Assembly: GCA_903876445.1 (NCBI GenBank)
Contig: CAIQZX010000075.1
Coordinates: 1 to 32,691 of the forward strand
Source: an uncultured Pseudomonadota bacterium
GTDB lineage: Bacteria; Pseudomonadota; Gammaproteobacteria; Methylococcales; Methylomonadaceae
Direction: 5' to 3'
Length of the DNA: 32,691 nucleotides
Both the position numbers and the translations under genes were made by a program. Positions 1 to 11,444 of this stretch are shown one piece after another. Position 1 is the stretch's first letter. Each line of letters begins with the position of its first letter. The notes under the pieces were generated by a model, which saw only the letters and a list, made by a program, of their open reading frames with translations, ran no database searches and was not told the origin of the DNA.

Positions 1-17
1 AAACTCACAGTTGGTAA
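1..17 (+). CDS. atpA: ATP synthase F1 alpha subunit, last codons only (partial)
   Basis: Bases 3-17 read Thr-His-Ser-Trp-stop. From memory, the E. coli alpha subunit ends in Ala-Thr-Gln-Ser-Trp, so this fits the expected atpA tail directly upstream of atpG. The stop is 12 bases before the atpG start, a usual spacing in atp operons. Only four residues are visible, so the call rests mostly on gene order. Confidence 0.6.
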
Positions 18-29
18 AAAGGTCTTCTT

Positions 30-896
30 ATGGCTGTTGGTAAAGAAATACGCACAAAGATCGGCAGTATTAAGAATACTCAAAAGATCACTCGCGCTAT
101 GGAAATGGTCGCGGCAAGTAAGATGCGTAAAACAAAAGAAAGAATGTTGGCGACACGCCCATATTCAAACAAGATCGGCAAAATTATTAAGCATCTTGCT
201 TATGCTAACCCCGAATATAAGCATTCTTTCTTGGTTAAGCGCGAAGTAAAACGTGTCGGCGTGATTGTTATTAGTTCCGATCGTGGTTTATGCGGCGGCT
301 TGAATTCCAATTTATTCAGAAAACTGTTAGCCCAGTTACATCAATGGGATACTGCAGGCATTGATATGGATGTTTGTACTGTTGGGACGAAGGCTTATAG
401 TCTATTTGGTAATTTGAAAGCGAATGTAGTTGGTCATGTTGCAAAAATTGGCGATACACCACATTTAAAAGATATTATCGGCATTATCAAAATTATGCTT
501 GATGCTTATCATGCAGGTAAAATTGACGAATTGTATGTTGTTAGTAATCAGTTTGTAAATACAATGACTCAACGCCCGATTGTTGAACAATTATTGCCAA
601 TTGTAGCGAATGATTTAGATGAGCAGTTGAGTAATCGCCATTGGGATTACATTTATGAACCCGATGCCAAAGATGTTTTAGATCATTTGTTGATGCGTTA
701 TGTTGAATCGATTGTTTATCAAGGTTTAGTTGAAAATAACGCCTGTGAACAAGCTGCTCGAATGGTTGCCATGAAAAGTGCGTCGGATAATGCCGGGAAT
801 TTGATTAAAGAGTTGCAACTAATTTACAACAAAGCTAGACAAGCCGCTATTACTCAAGAAATTTCAGAAATTGTCGCTGGAGCAGCGGCTGTTTAA
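30..896 (+). CDS. atpG: ATP synthase F1 gamma subunit
   Basis: This is the central rotor shaft of F1. It turns inside the alpha3-beta3 ring and links proton flow through Fo to ATP synthesis at the inner membrane. The 288-residue protein has the usual family length. It begins with the conserved [20 protein letters not shown]-like N-terminal helix and the MVAASKMRK motif. The middle holds the [11 protein letters not shown] segment, and the C-terminal helix carries [12 protein letters not shown] and [12 protein letters not shown], which contact the catalytic beta subunits. An AAAAAGG ribosome site lies just upstream. It follows the atpA tail and precedes atpD, the standard order. Nothing in the protein looks altered. 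Confidence 0.97.
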   Translation: MAVGKEIRTKIGSIKNTQKITRAMEMVAASKMRKTKERMLATRPYSNKIGKIIKHLAYANPEYKHSFLVKREVKRVGVIVISSDRGLCGGLNSNLFRKLLAQLHQWDTAGIDMDVCTVGTKAYSLFGNLKANVVGHVAKIGDTPHLKDIIGIIKIMLDAYHAGKIDELYVVSNQFVNTMTQRPIVEQLLPIVANDLDEQLSNRHWDYIYEPDAKDVLDHLLMRYVESIVYQGLVENNACEQAARMVAMKSASDNAGNLIKELQLIYNKARQAAITQEISEIVAGAAAV

Positions 897-919
897 GCGC
901 GAGAATAGTAGCGTGATGC

Positions 920-2400
<1,481 letters not shown>

Positions 2401-2441
2401 GGCTTGTTGTCTACTAACTTTAAATTTTTAAGGTAATAATC

Positions 2442-2864
2442 ATGACTATGTCAGTGCATGTAGACATCGTAAGTGCTGAGAAAGAGATTTTTTCGGGTTT
2501 GGCAGAAATGGTTTTTTGTCCTGCCGAATTAGGTGAGGTCGGTATTTCACCGCGCCACGCGCCTTTAATTACAAGACTAAATCCGGGTGAGGTTCGTGTC
2601 AAAGTAAGTAATACTGAAAGCTATCCATTTTTTATTTCGGGAGGCTTATTAGAGATTCAACCACATATCATAACGATTTTAGCAGATACTGCAATTCGCG
2701 CGAAAGACATCGACGAAGTTGCTGCAATCCAAGCTAAAGCGCGTGCCGAAGAAATTTTGGCGGATAAAAACAGTCGTGTAGATTACGCTTCGGCGGAAAA
2801 ACAACTGTTCCAAGCAATTATGCAATTACGCACACTTGAAAGATTAAGAAAACGCGGCGGTTAA
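2442..2864 (+). CDS. atpC: ATP synthase F1 epsilon subunit
   Basis: Epsilon sits at the foot of the gamma shaft, couples F1 to the c-ring and can inhibit ATP hydrolysis. The 140-residue protein has the usual two parts. An N-terminal beta-sandwich contains HVDIVSAEKEIFSGLAEMV, GEVGISPRHAPLIT and FFISGGLLEIQP. A C-terminal helical hairpin starts near residue 87 (IRAKDIDEVAAIQAKARAEE). The start ATG follows an AAGG site in a 41-base spacer after atpD. It is the last gene of the operon, and a strong terminator follows 23 bases after the stop. Confidence 0.96.
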   Translation: MTMSVHVDIVSAEKEIFSGLAEMVFCPAELGEVGISPRHAPLITRLNPGEVRVKVSNTESYPFFISGGLLEIQPHIITILADTAIRAKDIDEVAAIQAKARAEEILADKNSRVDYASAEKQLFQAIMQLRTLERLRKRGG

Positions 2865-2887
2865 ACGTCGGTTATCGCACTAATCTC

Positions 2888-2926
2888 AAAAAAGCCCGAT
2901 AACGTTTGACGCTATCGGGCTTTTTT
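2888..2926 (+). terminator. Rho-independent terminator of the atp operon
   Basis: GCCCGATA (2894-2901) pairs with TATCGGGC (2913-2920), flanked by an A-run and followed by six T residues. The A and T runs extend the stem, so it could also act on the other strand, but no minus-strand gene ends here. It separates atpC from glmU, so glmU-glmS needs its own promoter or readthrough. I see no clear promoter in the 17 bases left before the glmU start. Confidence 0.92.
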
Positions 2927-2943
2927 GTTTTATGGAGAAAAAA

Positions 2944-4317
2944 ATGAATTTAACTACGGTTATTCTCGCGGCTGGTAAAGGAACTCGAATGCGTTCCCAG
3001 CTACCAAAAATTTTGCATTTTATTGGTCATAAATCATTATTACGTCATGTTTATGATTCAAGTGTGAATTTAAACAATAATGCAATTCATGTTGTCATAG
3101 GACATGGCGCAGAACAGGTTAAAAAAACGCTTGCAAATTTATCGGTGAATTGGATTGAGCAAACTCAACAACTTGGCACTGGTCACGCGGTACAGCAAGT
3201 AAGTAACCAAATTGACGATAATTCAATGGTACTTATTTTGTACGGAGACGTTCCATTATTACAGGCTGAAACGTTAAAGGCACTGCTTGGAAAAACAAAC
3301 GAAAAAACACTATCGCTTTTGACGGTAAATTTAAAAAATCCGACAGGCTATGGACGAATTGTGCGTAATGATTCTGGTAAAGTGTTGCGAATTGTTGAAG
3401 AAAAAGATGCCAGTTCAACAGAAAAAATTATTGCCGAAGTAAATACGGGAATTTTAGCTGTACAAGGTGCATCTTTGAAAAAATGGTTATCACAGCTTAA
3501 TAATAACAATGCACAAGGTGAATACTATTTAACAGATATTATTGCGCTAGCTGTGGAGGATGGTTTTGACATTGCGACAACTGCACCACAAAACGAAGAC
3601 GAAGTTTTAGGGGTAAATGATAAATTGCAACTCGCCCATTTAGAGCGTGTTTATCAGTTACAACAAGCTCAAAACTTAATGCGGGAAGGTGTGTCATTGC
3701 GTGATCCTAAGCGTTTTGACTTACGCGGTGAAATTATCGAATTAGGGCAAGATGTGGAAATTGACGTAAATGTGATTTTTGAAGGTGAAAATCGTATTGG
3801 TAATAACGTAAAAATCGGCGCAAATTGTTCTATTAAAAATGCCACGATTGGCGATGACGTGATTATTTTAGCGAATTGCGTCATTGAAAATGCGGTCATT
3901 GGCGCAAATAGTCGCATTGGTCCTTTTGCTCGATTACGTCCCGAAACAGTGTTAGCGACTGAAACGCATATTGGCAATTTTGTCGAAATCAAAAAATCCA
4001 CAATAGGGCAGGGCAGCAAAGTTAATCATTTAAGTTACATTGGCGACAGTCTCATCGGTAAAAAAGTAAACATTGGGGCAGGGACAATTACTTGTAATTA
4101 TGATGGTGTTAACAAATTTCAAACTATCATTGAAGATGGTGCCTTTATTGGTTCAGATACACAATTAGTGGCTCCTGTAACCATTGGAAAAAATGCAACA
4201 ATTGGCGCGGGTTCTACAATTACTAAAGACGCTCCCGATAACCAGTTAACACTCAGTCGTAGCAAACAAATGTCGATGGAAGGTTGGCAACGTCCTGTCA
4301 AAAAGGAGAAATTATAA
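2944..4317 (+). CDS. glmU: Bifunctional GlcN-1-P acetyltransferase / GlcNAc-1-P uridylyltransferase
   Basis: GlmU makes UDP-GlcNAc, the precursor of peptidoglycan and lipid A, in two cytoplasmic steps: acetylation of GlcN-1-P, then uridylyl transfer. The 457-residue protein equals the E. coli length within one residue. The N-terminal pyrophosphorylase domain has the [15 protein letters not shown] signature at residues 8-22. From about residue 250 the protein turns into hexapeptide repeats of a left-handed beta helix ([35 protein letters not shown]), ending with the acetyltransferase segment [16 protein letters not shown] chose the ATG at 2944 because GGAG lies six bases upstream; the ATG at 2932 overlaps that site. 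Its stop overlaps the glmS start. Confidence 0.97.
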   Translation: MNLTTVILAAGKGTRMRSQLPKILHFIGHKSLLRHVYDSSVNLNNNAIHVVIGHGAEQVKKTLANLSVNWIEQTQQLGTGHAVQQVSNQIDDNSMVLILYGDVPLLQAETLKALLGKTNEKTLSLLTVNLKNPTGYGRIVRNDSGKVLRIVEEKDASSTEKIIAEVNTGILAVQGASLKKWLSQLNNNNAQGEYYLTDIIALAVEDGFDIATTAPQNEDEVLGVNDKLQLAHLERVYQLQQAQNLMREGVSLRDPKRFDLRGEIIELGQDVEIDVNVIFEGENRIGNNVKIGANCSIKNATIGDDVIILANCVIENAVIGANSRIGPFARLRPETVLATETHIGNFVEIKKSTIGQGSKVNHLSYIGDSLIGKKVNIGAGTITCNYDGVNKFQTIIEDGAFIGSDTQLVAPVTIGKNATIGAGSTITKDAPDNQLTLSRSKQMSMEGWQRPVKKEKL

Positions 4318-6146
4318 TGTGTGGCATCGTCGCGGGTATCGCGCAACGCAACGTGATTCCGATTTTATTGGAAGGCTTAAAACGATTGGAATATCGTGGT
4401 TATGATTCAGCTGGTTTAGCGGTTTTACACGAGCAAACAATTTTGCGGCATCGTACGGTCGGCAAAGTTAGTAGTTTAGAAGTGTTATTGCATGAAAATC
4501 CAACATCGGGAAATATCGGTATTGCTCATACTCGTTGGGCAACACATGGAAAACCAAGTAAAGAGAATGCCCATCCGCACATCAGTTGTAACACAGTCGC
4601 TGTTGTTCACAATGGCATTATTGAAAATCATGAGCAACTCCGTGCTGAACAACGCCAAAATCATTACGAATTCACGTCTGAAACCGACACAGAAGTCATT
4701 GTGCATGAAATTTATCATGCGCTAAAAATATCGTCAGATTTGTTGCAAGCAGTAAAAACAACTTTGCCAAAACTTGAAGGGGCGTATGCGTTAGCTATTA
4801 TGTCGAGTGAGGAATCCGACACATTGATTACATGCCGAAAAGGTAGTCCACTGGTAATTGGTGTGGGGATTGGCGAGTATTTTGTTGCATCAGATGTCAC
4901 TGCATTATTGCCTGTAACACAACGTTTTATATTTTTAGAAGAAGGCGATATTGCGGAAATAAAAATTGATTCGTTGATAATTTACGATTCAGAAAATAAC
5001 ATTGTGCAACGTCCAATCAAAGAAAGTCAGCTTAAAGCGGATGCCGTCGAAAAAGGCGAGTATCGGCATTTCATGTTAAAAGAAATTTATGAACAGCCGT
5101 TTGCTGTTTCGCAAACATTGGAAGGACGGTTTATCAATCAGCGTGTGCAAGATAGCGCGTTTGGATTTGATGCTGCGCGGATTTTCGACGGCATTAAATC
5201 CGTGCAAATTTTAGCGTGTGGCACGAGTTTTCACGCCGGTTTAGTGGCGCGTTATTGGTTCGAAGAATTAGCGCGTGTGCCATGTAACATTGAAGTTGCG
5301 AGTGAATTTCGTTATCGCCATCCCGTTTTAGCGGTTGATACACTAGTTGTGACGATTTCACAATCGGGCGAAACGGCGGACACGTTAGCAGCATTAAAAG
5401 AAGCGAAACGTTTGGGTGCGAAACACACGCTGGCAATTTGCAATGTACCAGAAAGTTCGCTTGTTCGTGAATCAGATTTAGTCTTACTCACTCGTGCTGG
5501 TCCCGAAATTGGTGTCGCTTCAACGAAGGCGTTTACCACGCAATTAGTGTCGTTAATGTTATTAGTTTTGGCGATTGGGCGACGATTTGAACTTAACGAA
5601 ATGTTGGAAAAACACATTACGACAGAATTGTTCAAGCTACCACGCCAAATGGAACAAGTATTACAACTTGATAAAGAAATTGAAATTTTGGCGGAGCGTT
5701 TTGCCGAAAAACATCACGCGCTATTTTTGGGGCGTGGATCGCATTATCCGATTGCGATGGAAGGCGCGTTGAAGCTGAAAGAAATTTCCTATATTCACGC
5801 GGAGGCTTATCCTGCTGGCGAATTGAAACATGGACCACTTGCTTTAATTGATGCCGATATGCCTGTTATTACAGTTGCCCCGAATAATAGTTTGCTCGAA
5901 AAACTGAAATCAAATATGCAGGAAGTTTCAGCACGAGGAGGGCAGTTAATTGTATTTATGGATGAAACTTTATTACCAACGCCCGATGAAAATGTACAAA
6001 TCATCAAAGTTCCGCAAGTAGATAATCAAATTTCACCGATACTTTATACGTTACCATTGCAGTTATTGTCATATCACGTTGCGGTTTTAAAAGGAACGGA
6101 TGTTGATCAACCACGCAATTTGGCAAAATCTGTCACGGTCGAATAA
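4317..6146 (+). CDS. glmS: Glutamine-fructose-6-phosphate aminotransferase
   Basis: GlmS makes glucosamine-6-phosphate from fructose-6-phosphate and glutamine, the committed step of amino sugar synthesis. The 609-residue protein has the same length as E. coli GlmS. Cys2, exposed after removal of the first Met ([13 protein letters not shown]), is the nucleophile of the N-terminal glutaminase domain, with HTRWATHG and [12 protein letters not shown] following. Two SIS sugar-isomerase domains form the second half ([26 protein letters not shown], then [18 protein letters not shown]). The C-terminal [11 protein letters not shown] is conserved. The start shares one base with the glmU stop (TAATG), and AGGAG lies about eight bases upstream, so the pair is one translationally coupled unit. 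Confidence 0.97.
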   Translation: MCGIVAGIAQRNVIPILLEGLKRLEYRGYDSAGLAVLHEQTILRHRTVGKVSSLEVLLHENPTSGNIGIAHTRWATHGKPSKENAHPHISCNTVAVVHNGIIENHEQLRAEQRQNHYEFTSETDTEVIVHEIYHALKISSDLLQAVKTTLPKLEGAYALAIMSSEESDTLITCRKGSPLVIGVGIGEYFVASDVTALLPVTQRFIFLEEGDIAEIKIDSLIIYDSENNIVQRPIKESQLKADAVEKGEYRHFMLKEIYEQPFAVSQTLEGRFINQRVQDSAFGFDAARIFDGIKSVQILACGTSFHAGLVARYWFEELARVPCNIEVASEFRYRHPVLAVDTLVVTISQSGETADTLAALKEAKRLGAKHTLAICNVPESSLVRESDLVLLTRAGPEIGVASTKAFTTQLVSLMLLVLAIGRRFELNEMLEKHITTELFKLPRQMEQVLQLDKEIEILAERFAEKHHALFLGRGSHYPIAMEGALKLKEISYIHAEAYPAGELKHGPLALIDADMPVITVAPNNSLLEKLKSNMQEVSARGGQLIVFMDETLLPTPDENVQIIKVPQVDNQISPILYTLPLQLLSYHVAVLKGTDVDQPRNLAKSVTVE

Positions 6147-6154
6147 ATTTTTAC

Positions 6155-6187
6155 AAAAAAAAGCCCGTTTAAAACGGGCTTTTTTTT
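6155..6187. terminator. Bidirectional terminator between glmS and the copper-protein operon
   Basis: Eight A residues, GCCCGT (6163-6168), a short TTAAA loop, ACGGGC (6174-6179) and eight T residues form a symmetrical hairpin. It lies between two convergent genes, nine bases from the glmS stop and nine from the stop of the minus-strand gene, so it can end both transcripts. Confidence 0.9.
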
Positions 6188-6195
6188 AAAGTTTT

Positions 6196-7080
6196 TTATC
6201 TTGATTTCTGGATTATTTTTAATAATTTTTGACCCGTTTCAATTGCTATTTGAACAAGTGATTTACTCAAATCAAACAAATACACAATAATTTCTGTGAC
6301 TGTCATGCCTTTGAACTTACGCGCTAACATTGGTGCAACCAAAATACCTAACGCTAAGCCAATAACGGTCGTGCCTGAAAAATCATTATCTTCTTCAACA
6401 ACAATGGGTTTTGTGGTGGTAACTGGTGGCTGTTCAACAGGTTCAGGCAAGTTAGCTTCTTCGTGTGCTTTTGCGAGTAATTCGGGTAACGTAATTTTGT
6501 AATCGTCCTGTACGATATTCGCCGTTACATTTGGAATACTTGGTAAATCACCGTCACCTTTACCCACTTTTAGTTGGGCTTTCATGCCCTTTTCCATGTG
6601 TTGTGCGATGTCACAATGTACCAAATAAGTTTTATCGCCAGGTGGTAGAATCAGTGTCCCAGAAATTTTTGCAGGTCCTGAAACTTCTAAGTGAAACATC
6701 CCCTTTGGATATAAATACTTAGGCAATCCGTGCATCATCCATTGATGGCGCACGTTATCATCATTGATAAAATGAACGGTAAGTTTCGTACAAGGCTTAA
6801 ATTGAAATTCCTGTGTATCAAAAGCGAACATTCTACCTGGGAATTTTTCAGCATATTTATGACCCGCATGAACTGTAATTTCTTTGGTTTCAGCTACCTT
6901 TTCACAACCTCCTGGAAGCGTGTCGGGATTATTCCCCATCACCATACCGCCCGCCATATCCATCAAATGCCCGTCACCATGATTCATAAGCATTCCAGCA
7001 TCATGGTCTTGATAGTCTTGAGCAAACACTGGTAGCGAAATCAACGCCGAAAATACACTTACCGATACAAATTTCATCAT
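6196..7080 (-). CDS. Membrane-anchored periplasmic cupredoxin (type 1 copper protein)
   Basis: The 294-residue protein starts with a likely signal peptide (residues 1-20, ending VFA). Residues 26-50 are rich in Met and His (MLMNH, HLMDMAGGMVM), a style seen in copper-handling proteins. The cupredoxin domain spans about 60-175. His112, Cys156, His161 and Met166 match the His-Cys-His-Met ligand order of blue copper sites, with Cys-x4-His-x4-Met spacing. A Pro/Thr/Glu-rich linker (about 210-232), a membrane segment (about 236-254) and a basic amphipathic tail follow. It should face the periplasm and carry electrons or hold copper; which is not shown. It lies 48 bases after its partner gene, and GAGG precedes the start. 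I know no gene name for it. Confidence 0.82.
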   Translation of the reverse strand: MMKFVSVSVFSALISLPVFAQDYQDHDAGMLMNHGDGHLMDMAGGMVMGNNPDTLPGGCEKVAETKEITVHAGHKYAEKFPGRMFAFDTQEFQFKPCTKLTVHFINDDNVRHQWMMHGLPKYLYPKGMFHLEVSGPAKISGTLILPPGDKTYLVHCDIAQHMEKGMKAQLKVGKGDGDLPSIPNVTANIVQDDYKITLPELLAKAHEEANLPEPVEQPPVTTTKPIVVEEDNDFSGTTVIGLALGILVAPMLARKFKGMTVTEIIVYLFDLSKSLVQIAIETGQKLLKIIQKSR

Positions 7081-7128
7081 TATTTTATTGCCTCGTAATA
7101 AAAAAACATCCCTGTTTAAAATGCCGAT

Positions 7129-7725
7129 TTAGTCTTTCAATTTACCCAACATACCATCTACAGCACGTTTAAAGCCTGCATTTGATAAATACACAATATA
7201 CAAACCTGCGAATGCGAAGAATCCGTATAAGAACATTTCATTTCTGGTTGCAGATTGACCTTTACCTGCTTGGAAGCTCATGTGAGCATCTAAACGGTCG
7301 CCTTCGCCAGCATCAGGAACGAGTGTAATGTGAATAAGATACTTGCCTGCTTCTTCTACGCCTTCAGGCAACGATAGCATGACTGTACCTGATTTATGTT
7401 TTGCTGCTTCTTGGAAAAAAACTCGTTTGCCTTCTGGTTCTTTTGTTACTTCAAATTCAACCGCCATGTTGCGATATTTCATGTCTTGGTAATCAAAAAC
7501 CAATTGTGTTAGCGTACCCGTGCTTGGAATGTTGCCGCAGAAATCTTCAGCTGGAAAGGCTTTAGGCTGATAAGCCGTGTAGTGAATCCAATGAGTCGGT
7601 TGTAATTCAAATTTACATTGATCTGTGTCTGTACCCGCTGCGCCACCATGCGCCCAAAGTGCCGATGAGAAAAGTAACGCGGTTAAACCGAGTGACGCTT
7701 TCTTTATAAATTGTTTCATGCTCAT
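7129..7725 (-). CDS. Secreted, C-terminally anchored protein with predicted mature N-terminal histidine; copper-associated
   Basis: The 198-residue protein has a clear signal peptide (residues 1-25, ending in SALWA), so signal peptidase would leave His26 as the first mature residue (HGGAAGTDTD). The periplasmic domain has two Cys (37, 63), which could form a disulfide, and His at 45, 48, 110, 132 and 148. A membrane segment (about 165-182) and a short basic tail end the protein. The general plan of a periplasmic beta domain and C-terminal anchor resembles PmoD-type and CopC-like proteins, and I associate similar sequences with methane and ammonia oxidisers, but I cannot name the family. An N-terminal His can form a copper histidine brace; that role is inference. 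AGAGGA precedes the ATG. It is first in the operon with the cupredoxin gene. Confidence 0.72.
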   Translation of the reverse strand: MSMKQFIKKASLGLTALLFSSALWAHGGAAGTDTDQCKFELQPTHWIHYTAYQPKAFPAEDFCGNIPSTGTLTQLVFDYQDMKYRNMAVEFEVTKEPEGKRVFFQEAAKHKSGTVMLSLPEGVEEAGKYLIHITLVPDAGEGDRLDAHMSFQAGKGQSATRNEMFLYGFFAFAGLYIVYLSNAGFKRAVDGMLGKLKD

Positions 7726-7864
7726 AAATCCTCTCTACCTAATGGAATAGTTATTATTTTGGTAAATGCTATTTAATCAAATTCATAGCATAAGCTAACT
7801 TTAACACGCCAATATGCACAAATAAAGTCACACCGGCTTATAAATTACCTATAAATGAAAAGGA

Positions 7865-7878
7865 GTGAACTACGTCAC
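7865..7878. promoter_or_regulatory. CRP-like palindrome upstream of pgi
   Basis: GTGA, six bases, TCAC matches the core of the CRP/Vfr family consensus. It sits in the 224-base spacer between pgi and the divergent copper-protein operon, 72 bases before the pgi ATG. The outer bases do not fit the full consensus, and no convincing -35/-10 pair is placed next to it. The rest of this spacer shows only AT-rich sequence and the two ribosome sites. Confidence 0.35.
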
Positions 7879-7949
7879 GCATTATTGCTATCTGCCCTTA
7901 ATTTTCGTAGACTTGCGAGAATTTTTCTTTTTACTTGGAGTTCTATCGC

Positions 7950-9590
7950 ATGGCATCGTTGACCGCTACGCCCGCTTGGGCAGCATTGCAAAATCATTAT
8001 GACGAAATTCGTAATCAAAGTTTGGTCGAAAGTTTCAAAAATGACCCAAAACGTCATGAAAAATTTTCACTGACGCTCAATGACATTTTGTTTGATTATT
8101 CCAAAAACAGAATCAACGATGATACCTTACCGTTATTGATTAACTTGGCAAAGCAAGCGCAATTAGAAGCGAAAATTAACGCAATGTTTTCCGGTGAGAA
8201 AATCAATATTACTGAACATCGCGCGGTTCTACATACGGCATTGCGTAATCGGAGTAACACGCCAGTTTTTGTTGATAATGTAGATGTTATGCCGCAAATC
8301 AACGCTTCGCTTAAGAAAATGCGTGAATTTTGTCAGCGTGTGCGTTCTGGAGAATGGAAAGGCTATACAGGCAAATCAATTACTGACATTGTTAATATCG
8401 GCATTGGTGGATCAGATTTAGGACCCAAAATGGTGACAGCGGCGTTGCATCCTTATTCTACAGCCGCTTTAAAAGTACATTTTGTGTCGAACGTAGATCA
8501 AACGGATTTAGTTGAAGCATTAGAAAAGTTGTCACCAGAAACGACATTATTTTTAATTGGTTCGAAAACATTCACGACACAGGAAACATTGACTAATGCA
8601 AATTCAGCGCGAGCTTGGTTATTAGAAAATGCGCCTGATGTATCAGCAATCGCCAAACATTTTGTTGCTTTATCAACAAATGAAAAAGAAGTAGGTGCAT
8701 TTGGTATCGATACAAACAATATGTTTGAATTTTGGAATTGGGTCGGTGGACGTTATTCACTTTGTTCTGCGATTGGATTATCGATTGCTTTGTATATTGG
8801 AATGGATAATTTTGAAGAATTATTACAAGGCGCACACGAAGTCGATAATCATTTTAAAAACACGCCGTTTGAACAAAATATCCCTGTTATTATGGGATTG
8901 CTAGGAATTTGGTATAACAACTTTTTCGATGCAGATACTCATGCGATGCTCGCTTATGATCAATCAATGCGTTATTTTGCAGATTATTTTCAACAAGGAG
9001 ATATGGAAAGTAATGGTAAAAGTACCACGATTGATGGTGAAAAAGTCGATTATAGTACAGGTCCAATTATTTGGGGACATCCTGGTACAAACGGTCAACA
9101 TGCTTTTTATCAGTTAATTCATCAAGGTACAAAATTGATTCCGTGCGATTTTCTCGCGCCAGCTATCAGTCATTATAATTTACCAGAACATCATAAAATT
9201 TTGATTTCAAATTTCCTTGCTCAACCAGAAGCGTTAATGCACGGGAAAACGGTCGAAGAAGTGAAGCGTGATTTAACGGCAAAGGAATGTGAGGACAGTG
9301 TTTTAGTTGCGTCGAAGGTATTTGACGGCAATAAACCATCAAATGCGTTTTTATTCAAAAAATTAACGCCAAAAACGTTGGGTTCTTTAATTGCGCTTTA
9401 TGAACATAAGATCTTTGTTCAAGGCGTGATTTGGAATATCAATTCGTTTGATCAAATGGGTGTTCAATTAGGTAAAGTGCTAGCTAAAGTTATTTTGCCT
9501 GAATTGAACAATGATGATGAGATTACCAGCCATGATTGTTCAACAAATGCGTTGATTAACGCTTATAAAAAATTAGCACACGACGCTTAA
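7950..9590 (+). CDS. pgi: Glucose-6-phosphate isomerase
   Basis: Pgi interconverts glucose-6-phosphate and fructose-6-phosphate in the cytoplasm, supplying the substrate of GlmS. The 546-residue protein is close to the 549 residues of E. coli Pgi. Family marks include [47 protein letters not shown] and [18 protein letters not shown], the last containing catalytic-site residues. I chose the ATG at 7950 because GGAG (7937-7940) lies nine bases upstream; a TTG at 7935 overlaps that site. The gene stands alone on the plus strand, between the divergent copper-protein operon and the convergent sdhA. Confidence 0.97.
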   Translation: MASLTATPAWAALQNHYDEIRNQSLVESFKNDPKRHEKFSLTLNDILFDYSKNRINDDTLPLLINLAKQAQLEAKINAMFSGEKINITEHRAVLHTALRNRSNTPVFVDNVDVMPQINASLKKMREFCQRVRSGEWKGYTGKSITDIVNIGIGGSDLGPKMVTAALHPYSTAALKVHFVSNVDQTDLVEALEKLSPETTLFLIGSKTFTTQETLTNANSARAWLLENAPDVSAIAKHFVALSTNEKEVGAFGIDTNNMFEFWNWVGGRYSLCSAIGLSIALYIGMDNFEELLQGAHEVDNHFKNTPFEQNIPVIMGLLGIWYNNFFDADTHAMLAYDQSMRYFADYFQQGDMESNGKSTTIDGEKVDYSTGPIIWGHPGTNGQHAFYQLIHQGTKLIPCDFLAPAISHYNLPEHHKILISNFLAQPEALMHGKTVEEVKRDLTAKECEDSVLVASKVFDGNKPSNAFLFKKLTPKTLGSLIALYEHKIFVQGVIWNINSFDQMGVQLGKVLAKVILPELNNDDEITSHDCSTNALINAYKKLAHDA

Positions 9591-9605
9591 TTTGCTGCGT
9601 CGTGT
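9578..9605. other. Hairpin straddling the pgi stop codon
   Basis: ACACGACGC (9578-9586), the last pgi codons, pairs perfectly with GCGTCGTGT (9597-9605), with the TAA stop in the loop. Only a short ATTT follows, so it is a weak candidate for a terminator. It may protect the 3' end of the pgi message. Confidence 0.5.
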
Positions 9606-9606
9606 A

Positions 9607-9642
9607 TTTCCTACCGGAATCGATAAGATTCTTGGTAGGAAA
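9607..9642. other. Long inverted repeat between pgi and sdhA
   Basis: TTTCCTACC (9607-9615) pairs with GGTAGGAAA (9634-9642), and inside it GAATC (9617-9621) pairs with GATTC (9627-9631) around a five-base loop. The stem is long, but neither strand has a T-run after it, so it is not a standard rho-independent terminator. It begins one base after the preceding hairpin and lies 35 bases from the sdhA stop. Confidence 0.55.
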
Positions 9643-9677
9643 AAACTACAAAATGAAATGTTCGACGAGCGACTAAA

Positions 9678-11444
9678 TCAATAAATTCGTGGTTTAGGTG
9701 GAATCATTTCAACATCATTGGTTAGTGTATATAAGTGTACGGGACGATAATCAATTCTTACATCGCTATCCTTTAACCAAATCAATGTGTGTTTTAACCA
9801 ATTTTCATCGTCGCGATTTGGATAATCTTCACGCGCATGACCACCACGACTTTCAAGTCGATTTGCGGCAGCGTTAATCGCGACCGTTGCTTGCGCTAAC
9901 AGGTTATCTAGTTCCAACGCTTCAACTAAATCAGTATTCCAAACCAATGAACGATCGGTTAGAGCTAAATCGACAAATGATTCCGAAATAGCTTTCATTT
10001 CGGCAACGCCTTCATCTAAAGTTGATTGGGTTCTGAAAACAGCCGCTTTGCTTTGCATTGTTTTTTGCATTGCTAAACGAATTGATGCCGTATTTTTTGA
10101 GCCATTTGCATTACGAATTCTTTCAAATCGCGCCAAAATTGTAGCGTAACATTCGGGATTTAAATCAGAATGTGGTTGATTTGGTGCAATCAACTCGGCG
10201 CAACGTAAAGCCGCTGCACGCCCAAAAACGACTAAATCTAGCAGCGAATTCGAACCTAAACGATTTGCCCCATGAACGGAAACACAAGCCGCTTCACCAA
10301 TTGCCATTAAGCCTTTTACAACTTTATCTGGATTACCATTTTCTAATGTGACAACTTCTGCATGATAATTTGTCGGAATTCCACCCATGTTGTAATGGAC
10401 AGTTGGTGTAACGGGCATCGGAACTTTTGTTGCATCAATGCCAGCAAAAACTTTAGCGAGTTCGACCATCGCGGGTAAGCGTTCGTGAATAATATCAACA
10501 GGTAAATGCTCCATGTGTAAATACACATGATCTTTATGTTCGCCAATACCACGACCTGCATTAAGTTCCATTGTTATGGCGCGACTGACTACATCACGCG
10601 AAGCCAAATCTTTAGCGTTTGGTGCATAACGCTCCATGAAACGTTCACCTTCGGAATTCGTTAAATAACCGCCTTCGCCACGAACACCTTCGGTAATTAA
10701 ACAGCCCGCACCGTAAATGCCTGTTGGATGAAATTGAATAAATTCCATATCTTGTAAGGGCAATCCAGCGCGTAAAACCATCGCGTTACCATCACCCGTA
10801 ACGGTGTGTGCAGAAGTACAAGAAAAATATGTTCTTCCATAACCACCGGTTGCTAAAATCGTAGCGTGAGCTTTGAAAAGATGTAACGAACCGTCGTCTA
10901 AACACCAGGCTATTACGCCGCGACATTCACCATTTTCCATCACTAAATCTAAAACAATATATTCAACAAAAAATTCCGCTTTGTGCTTTAACGATTGTTG
11001 ATAAAGCGTGTGCAAAATGGCATGTCCCGTTTTATCTGCTGCCGCACAAGTTCGTTGCGCTTGACCTTCGCCGTAGTGCGTTGTCATACCACCAAATGCA
11101 CGTTGATATATTTTGCCGTCTGCGGTGCGTGAAAATGGTACACCGTAATGTTCCAATTCGATAACCGCCGGAATTGCTTCTCGGCACATATATTCAATAG
11201 CATCTTGATCTCCAAGCCAATCGGAACCTTTTACCGTATCGTAAAAATGAAATCGCCAATCGTCTTCACCCATATTTCCTAATGCAGCACTAATTCCTCC
11301 TTGTGCAGCGACAGTATGGCTTCTAGTTGGGAAAACTTTGGTGAGGCAAGCGGTTTTTAGCCCTTTTTCAACTGTTCCTAGTGTGGCGCGTAATCCAGCC
11401 CCGCCAGCACCGATAACAATGACATCGTATTCGTGTGTAATCAT
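9678..11444 (-). CDS. sdhA: Succinate dehydrogenase flavoprotein subunit
   Basis: SdhA oxidises succinate to fumarate in the TCA cycle and passes electrons through FAD to the iron-sulfur subunit at the inner membrane. Its 588 residues match E. coli SdhA. The FAD-binding [11 protein letters not shown] is at residues 10-20, His43 in [10 protein letters not shown] is the expected covalent FAD site, and [22 protein letters not shown] and [18 protein letters not shown] are intact. The tail ends PPKPRIY. The start ATG directly follows the lpxC TAA with no gap, and I see no good ribosome site, so translation is probably coupled to lpxC. sdhC, sdhD and sdhB are absent here, which is unusual because sdhA normally lies in an sdhCDAB operon. 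Confidence 0.96.
   Translation of the reverse strand: MITHEYDVIVIGAGGAGLRATLGTVEKGLKTACLTKVFPTRSHTVAAQGGISAALGNMGEDDWRFHFYDTVKGSDWLGDQDAIEYMCREAIPAVIELEHYGVPFSRTADGKIYQRAFGGMTTHYGEGQAQRTCAAADKTGHAILHTLYQQSLKHKAEFFVEYIVLDLVMENGECRGVIAWCLDDGSLHLFKAHATILATGGYGRTYFSCTSAHTVTGDGNAMVLRAGLPLQDMEFIQFHPTGIYGAGCLITEGVRGEGGYLTNSEGERFMERYAPNAKDLASRDVVSRAITMELNAGRGIGEHKDHVYLHMEHLPVDIIHERLPAMVELAKVFAGIDATKVPMPVTPTVHYNMGGIPTNYHAEVVTLENGNPDKVVKGLMAIGEAACVSVHGANRLGSNSLLDLVVFGRAAALRCAELIAPNQPHSDLNPECYATILARFERIRNANGSKNTASIRLAMQKTMQSKAAVFRTQSTLDEGVAEMKAISESFVDLALTDRSLVWNTDLVEALELDNLLAQATVAINAAANRLESRGGHAREDYPNRDDENWLKHTLIWLKDSDVRIDYRPVHLYTLTNDVEMIPPKPRIY

Noticed and set aside
6196-7725. Multicopper oxidase or nitrite reductase
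   Set aside because: Only one cupredoxin domain is present, with no second domain or type 2/3 copper ligands.
7855-7962. 35-codon frame MKRSELRHALL upstream of pgi
   Set aside because: No ribosome site, no recognisable features, and it runs into the pgi start in another frame.
9607-9642. Rho-independent terminator for pgi or sdhA
   Set aside because: The stem is strong but no T-run follows it on either strand, so it is reported only as an inverted repeat.
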